Assembly: GCA_012514965.1 (NCBI GenBank)
Contig: JAAYZH010000079.1
Location: forward strand, 1-5,838
Length of the DNA stretch: 5,838 nt
Direction of reading: 5' to 3'
DNA from: Clostridiaceae bacterium
GTDB taxonomy: Bacteria; Bacillota; Clostridia; Saccharofermentanales; Fastidiosipilaceae
Below are positions 1 to 5,788 of the stretch, one piece after another. Position numbers and translations under genes: made by a program. The notes below the pieces were generated by a model. That model saw nothing but the letters and a program-made list of their open reading frames with translations, was not told where the DNA came from and made no database searches. Within the stretch, counting starts at the first letter, position 1, and each line of letters opens with the position of its first letter.

Positions 1-23
1 TACGCATACGTACCCTACACGGA

Positions 24-53
24 TTTATAAATGATGCAGCTTCATGCTATACT
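24..53 (+). promoter_or_regulatory. Extended -10 promoter of the 6S-like RNA
   Basis: The -10 hexamer TATACT lies at 48-53 and is preceded by TG at 45-46, the extended -10 arrangement TGnTATACT. A poor -35 candidate, TTTATA, lies at 24-29 with an 18-bp spacer, and a weak -35 is common where an extended -10 exists. Transcription would start near A60, exactly at the foot of the long stem that begins at G61. This agreement between promoter position and RNA structure is the main support for both. The sequence suits a housekeeping sigma factor. Confidence 0.7.
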
Positions 54-59
54 TGAATC

Positions 60-240
60 AGCCCAGCAGGCGCTTTCCGTTTTTGAACCTTCATGACTGC
101 AATAGGGAGCTCGGGTCATTGTGGAATACTACCAGGCCTTTGGCGCAAGCCGGATGGAAGGTACAAGACCACTGTAGAGCACCCACCTGACATATTTGTT
201 AGGTGTCAAAGAGGAGAGTGTCAGCTGGGTCTTTTATTTT
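60..240 (+). ncRNA. ssrS: 6S RNA (RNA polymerase regulator), structural prediction
   Basis: 6S RNA binds housekeeping RNA polymerase holoenzyme by mimicking an open promoter and serves as template for short pRNAs. Here 61-78 pairs with 213-230 in an imperfect 18-position closing stem with one A-A mismatch and several G-U pairs. An upper stem pairs 105-112 with 177-184 (one mismatch) and continues with GGTC 114-117 and GACC 167-170. The apex is a GCAA tetraloop at 145-148 closed by TTGGC/GCCGG. Between the two stems is a bubble: an unpaired 5' side (79-104) and a 3' side carrying a 9-bp hairpin (184-192 with 197-205, sharing C184 with the upper stem). Length of about 180 nt, the asymmetric bubble with a 3'-side hairpin, and a closing stem that doubles as terminator all match the 6S family. 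A cis-acting leader of cysS is the main alternative. The identification rests on hand folding, not on a covariance search. Confidence 0.72.
213..240 (+). terminator. Intrinsic terminator formed by the 6S closing stem
   Basis: The 3' strand of the closing stem (213-230, ending GCTGGGT) is followed at once by CTTTTATTTT. The hairpin is formed with 61-78, about 130 nt upstream, so the whole RNA acts as the terminator. The tract ends only 14 nt before the cysS start codon, so transcription of cysS would require read-through or a promoter I cannot identify. Confidence 0.65.
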
Positions 241-246
241 AAAGGA
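241..246 (+). promoter_or_regulatory. Ribosome binding site of cysS
   Basis: AAAGGA lies 8 nt upstream of the ATG at 255. It begins immediately after the U-tract of the upstream RNA and supports the chosen cysS start. Confidence 0.75.
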
Positions 247-254
247 TATATATC

Positions 255-1670
255 ATGCAGATTTTTAATACGATGAGCCGCAAAAAGGAGACATTCGTGC
301 CTCTGATTCCCGGGAGAGTCAGCATTTACTCATGCGGCCCTACCGTGTATAACTACTTTCATTTAGGCAATGCGCGTCCGTTTATCACATTTGATACTTT
401 GCGCCGTTACTTCGAGTATCAAGGTTACCAAGTCGATTTTGTTCAGAATTTTACGGACATCGACGACAAAATGATCAACAAGGCGAATGCTGAGGGGACT
501 ACAGTCAAAGAACTGGCAGACCAGTTTATCAAAGAATATTATGTTGATGCTAAAGGTTTGAATATCAAAGAAGCAACGCATCATCCCCGTGCTACAGAGT
601 CCATGGTTGAGATCGTTCGTTTGATTGAGACATTGGTCGAGAAGGGTTATGCCTACACTGCTGATGACGGCGTGTATTATTCCGTGCGAAAATTCCCGGA
701 TTACTGCGGCCTATCTCACTTCGATATCGACGAACTAGTGCAAAACAGCCGCAAAGATGTTCTTGTTGACAGCGGTAAACAAGACCCGGTGGACTTCGCG
801 CTTTGGAAGTTTCGTAAGGAGAACGAGCCTTTTTGGCCGAGCCCATGGGCTGAAGGCCGTCCGGGCTGGCACATTGAGTGCTCTGCTATGTCCAAGAAGT
901 ACCTTGGTGAGTCGATCGACATTCACAGCGGCGGTCAGGACCTGATATTCCCGCATCACGAGAATGAGATCGCGCAGAGTGAGGCAGCGAGCGGTAAGCA
1001 GTTTGTCCGTTACTGGATGCATAACGGGTTTATTAATGTCAACGGCGAAAAAATGTCCAAGTCGGAAGGCAATTTCTTTCTCGTTCGCGATGTGGCGAAT
1101 AAATTTGGTTACATGCCGATTCGCCTGTTCATGTTGAGTTCTCACTACCGGACCCCGATCAATTACACGCCGGATCTACTGAACGCAGCAGCGTCTGGTT
1201 TCGCCCGCATTCAGACCGCGATGAAGACTTTGAACTTCGTGCTGGCTTCTCCATTGGAGCCGTCTAACGCAGAAGCAGCGGCTGCTCAGAAAGCATCTCT
1301 TGAAGAGGCTTGCCGTCTGGCTGTCGAACACTTTGAAGCCGCTATGGACGACGATCTTAACACAGCGGATGCGTTGGGAAGTATTTTTGAGCTGGTAAGA
1401 ATCGCGAACACGGAATCCGCTGCTCCTCTCTCACAGGAAGGCTTGGTTTTGGCCAAAGATACGCTTGAGAGACTCTGCGAAGTAATGGGTTTCAGTTTCG
1501 TTGAAGAGGGTGCCATTCCACAAGAAGTCCTGGATCTGGCCGAAGCCCGTCAAGTAGCGAAAAAAGAGCGTAACTTCGCCCTGGCTGATAGTCTTCGAGC
1601 GGAAATTCAGCAACGAGGTTATCGTATTACGGATACACCCCAAGGTCCGCACATCGAGGCCGAAGCATGA
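255..1670 (+). CDS. cysS: Cysteinyl-tRNA synthetase
   Basis: This cytoplasmic class I aminoacyl-tRNA synthetase charges tRNA-Cys with cysteine using ATP. At 471 residues it is full length (E. coli CysS has 461). The ATP-binding HIGH signature appears as HLGN at residues 36-39, and KMSKS is at 266-270. The zinc site that selects cysteine is complete: C27, C209 (in GWHIECS), H234 (in FPHHENE) and E238, at almost the same numbers as in E. coli. The C-terminal part (about 310-471) is the helical anticodon-binding region. The ATG follows AAAGGA by 8 nt. The gene heads a packed operon: its TGA overlaps the ATG of mrnC (ATGA). No T-box precedes it, and its transcription must pass the terminator of the upstream 6S-like RNA unless it has a promoter I missed. 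No damage is visible. Confidence 0.98.
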   Translation: MQIFNTMSRKKETFVPLIPGRVSIYSCGPTVYNYFHLGNARPFITFDTLRRYFEYQGYQVDFVQNFTDIDDKMINKANAEGTTVKELADQFIKEYYVDAKGLNIKEATHHPRATESMVEIVRLIETLVEKGYAYTADDGVYYSVRKFPDYCGLSHFDIDELVQNSRKDVLVDSGKQDPVDFALWKFRKENEPFWPSPWAEGRPGWHIECSAMSKKYLGESIDIHSGGQDLIFPHHENEIAQSEAASGKQFVRYWMHNGFINVNGEKMSKSEGNFFLVRDVANKFGYMPIRLFMLSSHYRTPINYTPDLLNAAASGFARIQTAMKTLNFVLASPLEPSNAEAAAAQKASLEEACRLAVEHFEAAMDDDLNTADALGSIFELVRIANTESAAPLSQEGLVLAKDTLERLCEVMGFSFVEEGAIPQEVLDLAEARQVAKKERNFALADSLRAEIQQRGYRITDTPQGPHIEAEA

Positions 1671-2077
1671 ATTTGCCTGATCCGGCTGAAGTTAGTCAGA
1701 TGCCTGTGCAGACACTGGCTTATATCGGGGATGCAGTTTATGAGTTGTTTGTAAGGCAGCTTGTCCTGTCTAAGCATCGCGCCAAACCAGGACGATTGCA
1801 TTCCTTGAGTATTCAGTACGCCAAGGCTGTTTACCAAGCTGCGGCGGCTTTGCGAATTCTGGATTTACTGACAGAAACTGAGAAGAACATATTGTTGCGT
1901 GGACGCAACGCCGATCCCGGGACAATAGCGAAAAATGCTAGTCCACAGGAATACCGTTGGGCGAGCGGTTTGGAGAGTTTACTGGGATACTTGCACTTAT
2001 CCGGTGAACATGAACGTTTGGAAGAACTATTACTTTTAATTGTAGAAGAGGGCAAAGACCATGCGTCAGGACAATAA
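1667..2077 (+). CDS. mrnC: Mini-ribonuclease III (23S rRNA maturation)
   Basis: Mini-III is a dimeric double-strand-specific RNase made of an RNase III catalytic domain without a dsRNA-binding domain. In Bacillus subtilis it trims the 5' and 3' ends of 23S rRNA precursor. The 136-residue length is typical. The catalytic helix reads LAYIGDAVYEL (residues 17-27, with metal-ligand Asp22), the family segment GRNA is at 79-82, and the second catalytic helix is GLESLLGYLHL (101-111, with Glu103). The start overlaps the cysS stop by 4 nt, and GAGG at 1656-1659 lies 7 nt upstream. The 3' end overlaps rlmB by 17 nt. Next to an rRNA methyltransferase, it forms a 23S rRNA processing pair. All key residues are present. 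Confidence 0.96.
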   Translation: MNLPDPAEVSQMPVQTLAYIGDAVYELFVRQLVLSKHRAKPGRLHSLSIQYAKAVYQAAAALRILDLLTETEKNILLRGRNADPGTIAKNASPQEYRWASGLESLLGYLHLSGEHERLEELLLLIVEEGKDHASGQ

Positions 2078-3215
2078 GCGGAGACCTCCGTCGAGCGGTG
2101 GAGACAGAAGAACGAATTCAGCCACAGGCTGGCAAAACAACGCCTCCCGTACGGGGTCCGCGAACGTCGGAGGCAAGAGAGACGGTGGCAGACGGCGCGA
2201 TGATGGCTTCGGCAATCCTGCAGGAGGATCGGGACGTACCTCTGGTCGTCCGGAGCGCTTTGGCCCGACAGGTGAAGCGAGAAGACCGTCTGGTCGTCCG
2301 GAGCGTTTTGGCCCTGTAGGTGAAACAAGAAGACCGTCTGCCCGCCCCCAAAGAGGCGGACCGGCTGCAGATGCAAGAAAGCCGTTTCCAAGACCGGAGT
2401 ACGTCAAGCCGTTCAGTGATGAGGACGTGCGCGAGGTCGCCTTGACAGACGCAATTCCGAATGAGGAGCGCCTCGAAGGTCGCAATGCTGTGTTGGAAGC
2501 TTTGGCGGCTGGACGGGCTTTCAATAAGGTTTGGTATCTCAAGCCGCTGCCTGATAAGAAGATGGACCATAGACTAAACGAAATTGTCCATCGTTTCATT
2601 GATACGGACACTGTCCTCTATCCGGTTGAGCGAAAGATTCTGGACAGAATGGCAGTCACCCCAAGTCACCAAGGAATTATCGCTCAAGTCGCGGCGCACC
2701 AGTATGCAGAACCGGAAGACATTCTGGCCTTGGCTGAAGCACGCGGCGAGAAACCTTTCATTCTACTTTTAGACCAGATTCAGGATTCGCAAAATCTGGG
2801 CGCAATTATGCGTACGGCTGATGCGGCTGGCGTGCATGGCATCATCATGCCGCGTCGACGCTCGGTTGCCCTAGATGCATCCGCTGCGAAATCTTCTGCA
2901 GGTGCGATTGAACATGTTTTATGTGCCCGGGTTACCAATCTGAACCGTACGATTGAAGATTTCAAGGCGCGGGGAATTTGGGTAGCGGGTTTGGCAATGG
3001 AAGGCGAGCCGATTTTCACTTGTGACAAGCTGGATATTCCTTTGGCCTTGGTCATCGGAAGCGAGGGACAGGGTATCTCGCAATCTGTGGCTGAAAACTG
3101 CGATTTCCTCCTGCAGATACCTATGCGCGGAAAAATCAATTCTTTAAATGCTTCTAATGCTGCTGCGGTTGCCATGTACGAAGTGTTTAGACACCGGACT
3201 CTCCCTGAATCATGA
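2061..3215 (+). CDS. rlmB: 23S rRNA (guanosine-2'-O-)-methyltransferase RlmB, SpoU/TrmH family, with repetitive N-terminal extension
   Basis: This is an AdoMet-dependent 2'-O-methyltransferase of the SPOUT class. RlmB modifies G2251 in the 23S rRNA P-loop; the substrate is inferred from the family and the gene order. Residues 139-215 form the RlmB substrate-binding domain (EGRNAVLEAL), and 233-380 the knotted SPOUT domain. Motif 1 is DQIQDSQNLGAIMRTADAAG (238-257, with N245 and R251), motif 2 is IGSEGQGIS (332-340), and motif 3 is IPMRGKINSLNASNAAAV (353-370, with N360, S361 and N363). RlmB is usually near 250 residues. The extra ~135 here are a low-complexity Arg/Gly/Pro/Ser-rich, probably disordered region with 16-residue repeats. 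AGAGGG at 2047-2052, 8 nt before the ATG, supports this long start, and there is no obvious better internal start. The gene overlaps mrnC by 17 nt and the sigma gene by 4 nt. Confidence 0.95.
   Translation: MRQDNKRRPPSSGGDRRTNSATGWQNNASRTGSANVGGKRDGGRRRDDGFGNPAGGSGRTSGRPERFGPTGEARRPSGRPERFGPVGETRRPSARPQRGGPAADARKPFPRPEYVKPFSDEDVREVALTDAIPNEERLEGRNAVLEALAAGRAFNKVWYLKPLPDKKMDHRLNEIVHRFIDTDTVLYPVERKILDRMAVTPSHQGIIAQVAAHQYAEPEDILALAEARGEKPFILLLDQIQDSQNLGAIMRTADAAGVHGIIMPRRRSVALDASAAKSSAGAIEHVLCARVTNLNRTIEDFKARGIWVAGLAMEGEPIFTCDKLDIPLALVIGSEGQGISQSVAENCDFLLQIPMRGKINSLNASNAAAVAMYEVFRHRTLPES
2241..2384 (+). repeat. Three tandem 48-bp repeats inside rlmB
   Basis: Units lie at 2241-2288, 2289-2336 and 2337-2384. 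The first two differ at 6 of 48 positions; the third is much more diverged. Each encodes 16 residues: SGRPERFGPTGEARRP, SGRPERFGPVGETRRP and SARPQRGGPAADARKP. A decayed partial fourth copy (FPRPEYVKPF) follows. The period is a multiple of three, so gain or loss of a unit keeps the reading frame. The pattern implies recent local duplication of the first unit. Confidence 0.95.
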
Positions 3216-3784
3216 AGGATAGAGAAGCCCTTGCGGATGAAGCATTAGCCCTGAAGGCCAAGGCCGGAGACGAAGAGGCACTGGAGATTTTGCTCGAGCG
3301 CTACAAGCCTTTGGTCCGAAAGCTGGCGGGAAAGTACTTTATCCGCGGCGCAGATCGTGACGATGTTATTCAGGAGGCAATGATTGGCCTGTTTAAGGCT
3401 GCTCGTTCCTATGATCCTGAGAGCGGCTTCCGATTCGCCGCTCTCGCGGCGATAAGCAGCGAACGCTCGATCATCGATGCTGTTCGCAAGGCTGAAACAA
3501 AGAAAAATAGTTTACTGAACGATTCACTGCCTCTCGAAGAGTTCGCTTTAAGCAGTGAAGAGGCTGCAGGTGTGAGCTCAGACCTCGAAATTTCGGGCAA
3601 ACAAGTGTCTGACGAGGATTTGGTTCAAGATCTCCTGGAGATCCTTAGTGCTCAAGAGCTGACAATTATGCGTTTGCGCGTAAAGGGTCTGTCATATAAA
3701 GATATCGCGGGTCAATTGCAAATATCCACGAAATCAGTCGATAACACATTGCAGCGCATTCGCGCTAAATTGAAGGATTACTAG
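3212..3784 (+). CDS. sigH: SigH-family alternative RNA polymerase sigma factor
   Basis: A 190-residue sigma-70 family protein with regions 2 and 4 only. Region 2 spans about residues 18-98: the core-binding segment KYFIRGADRDDVIQEAMIGLFKA (41-63, described by its ends KYFIRGADRD and IQEAMIGLFK) closely resembles the ADREDIVQEGMIGLYKS segment of B. subtilis SigH. An acidic linker (about 108-138) leads to region 4 (140-188), with the -35-binding helix-turn-helix LSYKDIAGQLQISTKSVDN. The ATG overlaps the rlmB TGA (ATGA). There is no good Shine-Dalgarno, so translation is probably coupled to rlmB. In Bacillus, SigH drives entry into sporulation and competence; whether this host sporulates cannot be told. 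The protein is shorter than B. subtilis SigH (218), and region 2.3-2.4 departs from it. A different 30-kDa-class sigma factor is the alternative, but the position after rlmB favours SigH. Confidence 0.88.
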   Translation: MKDREALADEALALKAKAGDEEALEILLERYKPLVRKLAGKYFIRGADRDDVIQEAMIGLFKAARSYDPESGFRFAALAAISSERSIIDAVRKAETKKNSLLNDSLPLEEFALSSEEAAGVSSDLEISGKQVSDEDLVQDLLEILSAQELTIMRLRVKGLSYKDIAGQLQISTKSVDNTLQRIRAKLKDY

Positions 3785-3812
3785 ACTCCCGGATGAGTCG
3801 AAGCCGGCCGAA

Positions 3813-3838
3813 TTATTCTGCTTGAGAATAAATTTTTA
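3813..3838 (+). terminator. Possible weak terminator after the cysS-sigH operon
   Basis: TTATTCT (3813-3819) pairs with AGAATAA (3825-3831) around a 5-nt loop, followed by ATTTTT. The stem is only 7 bp and AT-rich, so this is weak. It is the best candidate between the sigma gene and the next promoter. Confidence 0.35.
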
Positions 3839-3844
3839 GAATTG

Positions 3845-3879
3845 TTCACTGATTTTCACGATCGTTCACTTGCTTGTCA
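3845..3879 (+). promoter_or_regulatory. Helically phased TTCAC direct repeats, possible operator
   Basis: TTCAC occurs at 3845-3849, 3855-3859 and 3865-3869, an exact 10-bp period with the motif on one face of the helix. A related TGTCA falls in phase at 3875-3879, within the -35 element. Direct repeats placed just upstream of and touching a -35 box are typical of OmpR/PhoB-type response regulators. No regulator gene is in the window, so the factor is unknown. Confidence 0.4.
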
Positions 3880-3902
3880 TATTGTATGCGTGTCACTATA
3901 AT
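3874..3902 (+). promoter_or_regulatory. Housekeeping promoter of the surface-protein gene
   Basis: TTGTCA (3874-3879, five of six to TTGACA) and perfect TATAAT (3897-3902) are separated by exactly 17 bp. Transcription would start near 3909, leaving a short leader of about 24 nt before the TTG start. Confidence 0.82.
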
Positions 3903-3916
3903 TATGTTGAACTAAA

Positions 3917-3935
3917 GTGAGGGCAGTGCGGTTTG
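3917..3935 (+). promoter_or_regulatory. Ribosome binding site and TTG start
   Basis: GTGAGGG at 3917-3923 lies 9 nt before TTG at 3933-3935. The TTG reads directly into a positively charged N terminus (MNKRVARD) and a membrane helix, so it is preferred over any later start, which would cut into the anchor. Confidence 0.8.
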
Positions 3936-5639
3936 AACAAGCGTGTAGCGAGAGATGCATATTTCTTAATCGTAATTGTGGCGATTGCAGTTTTGGCAAT
4001 CTCCGCTTTTATTTTTACGCGCTATTTGGAGGATCAGACCAGGCAGAGTGTTGAGGTAAGTACCTTTTTATCTACCGAAACAAGCAAGCCTAAGCCAAGC
4101 AATCAAGCTGACCAGACTACGACAGGGACCAGCCAGTCGATTATCGGTACGTCTTACGCCAACGAGATTTTGCAACTTTTGGCCGAGAGTATCAATGAAG
4201 AATCACAAATTGAGACGAATTATCATGAGTTTCGCCGTGGACAGCTTGATGACATTTCACTGGAGGAATATCAGCTTTATACCCGCTTGCTCAGGGATAG
4301 CATACAACAAGATGTGGAATCATATGCTTCAATGACCTACTCTGAACGCAAGACGACAAGTGCTTCTATACTTCAACATGACAAGCAGTATGCGGATTTC
4401 TTAGAGACCGCAAGTTTTCACTGGCTGGAATTTCACCGAGAAGATGAACTCATGCGTTTCCCGGTACTCTTGTCTCAGAATGAGGACGGCCAAAGCTATC
4501 TCTCTCGCGAATGGGTACGAGCCTGCCTTGAACTCAAGAATTTCTCCACATTGTATTTCGGAGCTTTCCTCGAACAGAACTTTGAGGCAGCACTGCGTCT
4601 TACATACTCTCTTTCAGACTCAGAGGTAATGCGTGCGCAGAAGACTCAGTCGCTGATGGATTATTACTCCTCTACAATCCAGGCGAAGACTATCGGTTCG
4701 CCTGAGATTGTTTCGCTGCGAATGGATTCGATCACTTTCCGTATTCCCATTCTGGGAGAGCCCAGAGATCCCGCTCAACCAGTAGTCGCTACGACTACCA
4801 CAATCGCTACTGAACCGACGAGTACAGAAAGTAGTAGTAGTGCTTCTGCTTCGGACGTCGTACCTTCTGAGACCGAGGCAGGTTCTGAAGTGCAAACCAC
4901 TGCTGAGCCGTCCTCAACACCAACGGCCTCAGACAGTACTTCGATTGAAACGGAAGTGACCACTAGTACTAGCGTAACAACGACAGAGGAGATTCCCGGA
5001 CCAAGGTACCATATCGTTACAATTTACAAGAATAACGGTAACTTTGTCCCTGTAGATGCTGTTCCGGCCGCCAACTGGCAAACTGCGAAGACCGTCACCG
5101 CAAGGGGGCAAAGAATGCTTGAAGTGTCTGCGAAGTACTCAAGCGAGCAGTTGCGAGACTTGCTTGGGATGCCGAGGGAACAATTTCGATTTACGTTAAG
5201 TACCGGCGAGTTTGAGAAGGAAGAATATATACGTCTGGTTTTTGAGGATGCCGAATTGATTGTGTTCCCGATGCCGAATCTCCAAGATGTTTATGGGCTC
5301 AAGTCAGTGACACTTTTGTCAAATCGTTTTAGCCTTGGAGATACTTTCCGTATAGGCCAAAGCCTGGACCAGCTCCTTGAGATCTATCTGTATATGGACA
5401 CTATTTCGTTCAATTATACGGATTTGAATAACAACAACGTTCAGCTTACTTTAGATGAAAAGCAGACAATTTCTCAGATTTATATAATGAACAATGAGTA
5501 TCGTTCAGATGTCCTGCTGAAAGACAAAAGTGCGGAACTTCCTCTTGAGTTGATCAAACCTACGCCAACTCCGCTTCCTACCACAACAGTAGCTCCCTCT
5601 GGGTCTGAGACCGCAGGCAGCAGCGCCCTGAAGCCCTAA
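3933..5639 (+). CDS. Membrane-anchored extracytoplasmic protein of unknown function with Ser/Thr-rich insert
   Basis: I do not recognise this 568-residue protein. A basic N terminus (MNKRVARD) is followed by one hydrophobic helix (about 10-28) with no clear cleavage site, so it is probably an uncleaved anchor with the rest outside the cell. Residues 40-72 are a Ser/Thr/Pro/Lys linker, and 73-255 look mainly alpha-helical and acidic. A strand-like segment, DSITFRIPILG (265-275), precedes a Ser/Thr/Glu-rich stretch (280-353, including four AGT serine codons in a row at 300-303). RYHIVTIYKNNGNFVPVD (358-375) resumes ordered sequence. Residues 395-525 contain two similar helix-strand blocks, each beginning with a QLRDLLG- or QLLEIY-like helix. 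The end (540-568) is a Pro/Thr tail. There is no LPXTG motif or C-terminal membrane segment. The gene has its own promoter and appears to be a single-gene unit. The linkers suggest a protein crossing or lying in the cell wall, but its role is unknown. Confidence 0.9.
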   Translation: MNKRVARDAYFLIVIVAIAVLAISAFIFTRYLEDQTRQSVEVSTFLSTETSKPKPSNQADQTTTGTSQSIIGTSYANEILQLLAESINEESQIETNYHEFRRGQLDDISLEEYQLYTRLLRDSIQQDVESYASMTYSERKTTSASILQHDKQYADFLETASFHWLEFHREDELMRFPVLLSQNEDGQSYLSREWVRACLELKNFSTLYFGAFLEQNFEAALRLTYSLSDSEVMRAQKTQSLMDYYSSTIQAKTIGSPEIVSLRMDSITFRIPILGEPRDPAQPVVATTTTIATEPTSTESSSSASASDVVPSETEAGSEVQTTAEPSSTPTASDSTSIETEVTTSTSVTTTEEIPGPRYHIVTIYKNNGNFVPVDAVPAANWQTAKTVTARGQRMLEVSAKYSSEQLRDLLGMPREQFRFTLSTGEFEKEEYIRLVFEDAELIVFPMPNLQDVYGLKSVTLLSNRFSLGDTFRIGQSLDQLLEIYLYMDTISFNYTDLNNNNVQLTLDEKQTISQIYIMNNEYRSDVLLKDKSAELPLELIKPTPTPLPTTTVAPSGSETAGSSALKP

Positions 5640-5648
5640 GGCCCTAAG
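5633..5648 (+). repeat. 8-bp tandem duplication over the stop codon
   Basis: GCCCTAAG occurs twice in tandem (5633-5640 and 5641-5648). The first copy contains the TAA stop of the surface-protein gene. This is probably slippage and is of little consequence, since the stop is intact. Confidence 0.85.
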
Positions 5649-5751
5649 GCCAAAAAGCTAACCGAAGTGTACAGCCAATGTCTTGGCGACTGCTCCATGA
5701 CTTCAGAAAAGGTCAAACAGCCCCTAGAGCAAGATATCACAGACAAAACAA

Positions 5752-5784
5752 AAACCCCCACGAACAATGTGTCCGTGGGGGTTT
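5752..5784. terminator. Bidirectional intrinsic terminator between convergent genes
   Basis: AAACCCCCACG (5752-5762) pairs with CGTGGGGGTTT (5774-5784, with C5774 opposite G5762), giving about 8 strong GC-rich pairs plus three A-T pairs. On the minus strand the stem is followed by TTTTTGTTTTGT, a strong terminator just downstream of the tRNA. On the plus strand the following tract is TTTATTGT, weaker but usable for the surface-protein gene. From 5640 to 5751 I see no other feature. Confidence 0.9.
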
Positions 5785-5788
5785 ATTG

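Noticed and set aside
60..254. T-box riboswitch controlling cysS, suggested by the synthetase gene and a TGC triplet at 98-100
   Set aside because: No AGGGTGGnACCGCG-type T-box sequence precedes the terminator, and the terminator pairs with the very 5' end of the RNA instead of forming a local hairpin that competes with an antiterminator.
2241..2384. CRISPR-like or other intergenic repeat array
   Set aside because: The 48-bp units are directly adjacent with no spacers, diverge progressively and encode an in-frame 16-residue repeat in rlmB.
2066..2611. Long minus-strand open frame opposite rlmB
   Set aside because: It mirrors the low-complexity GC-rich repeats of rlmB on the other strand and has no recognisable domain; rlmB has clear motifs and a ribosome binding site.
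3784..3799. GACTC/GAGTC hairpin directly after the sigma gene as terminator
   Set aside because: Only 5 bp, and it is not followed by a T-tract; the hairpin at 3813-3831 is a better, though weak, candidate.
4620..4963. Minus-strand open frames opposite the Ser/Thr-rich insert
   Set aside because: They are by-products of the repetitive Ser/Thr codons in the plus-strand gene and have biased, uninformative composition.
5540..5639. Sortase anchor at the C terminus of the surface protein
   Set aside because: No LPXTG-like motif, hydrophobic segment or basic tail; the end is a Pro/Thr/Ser-rich tail and the anchor is N-terminal.
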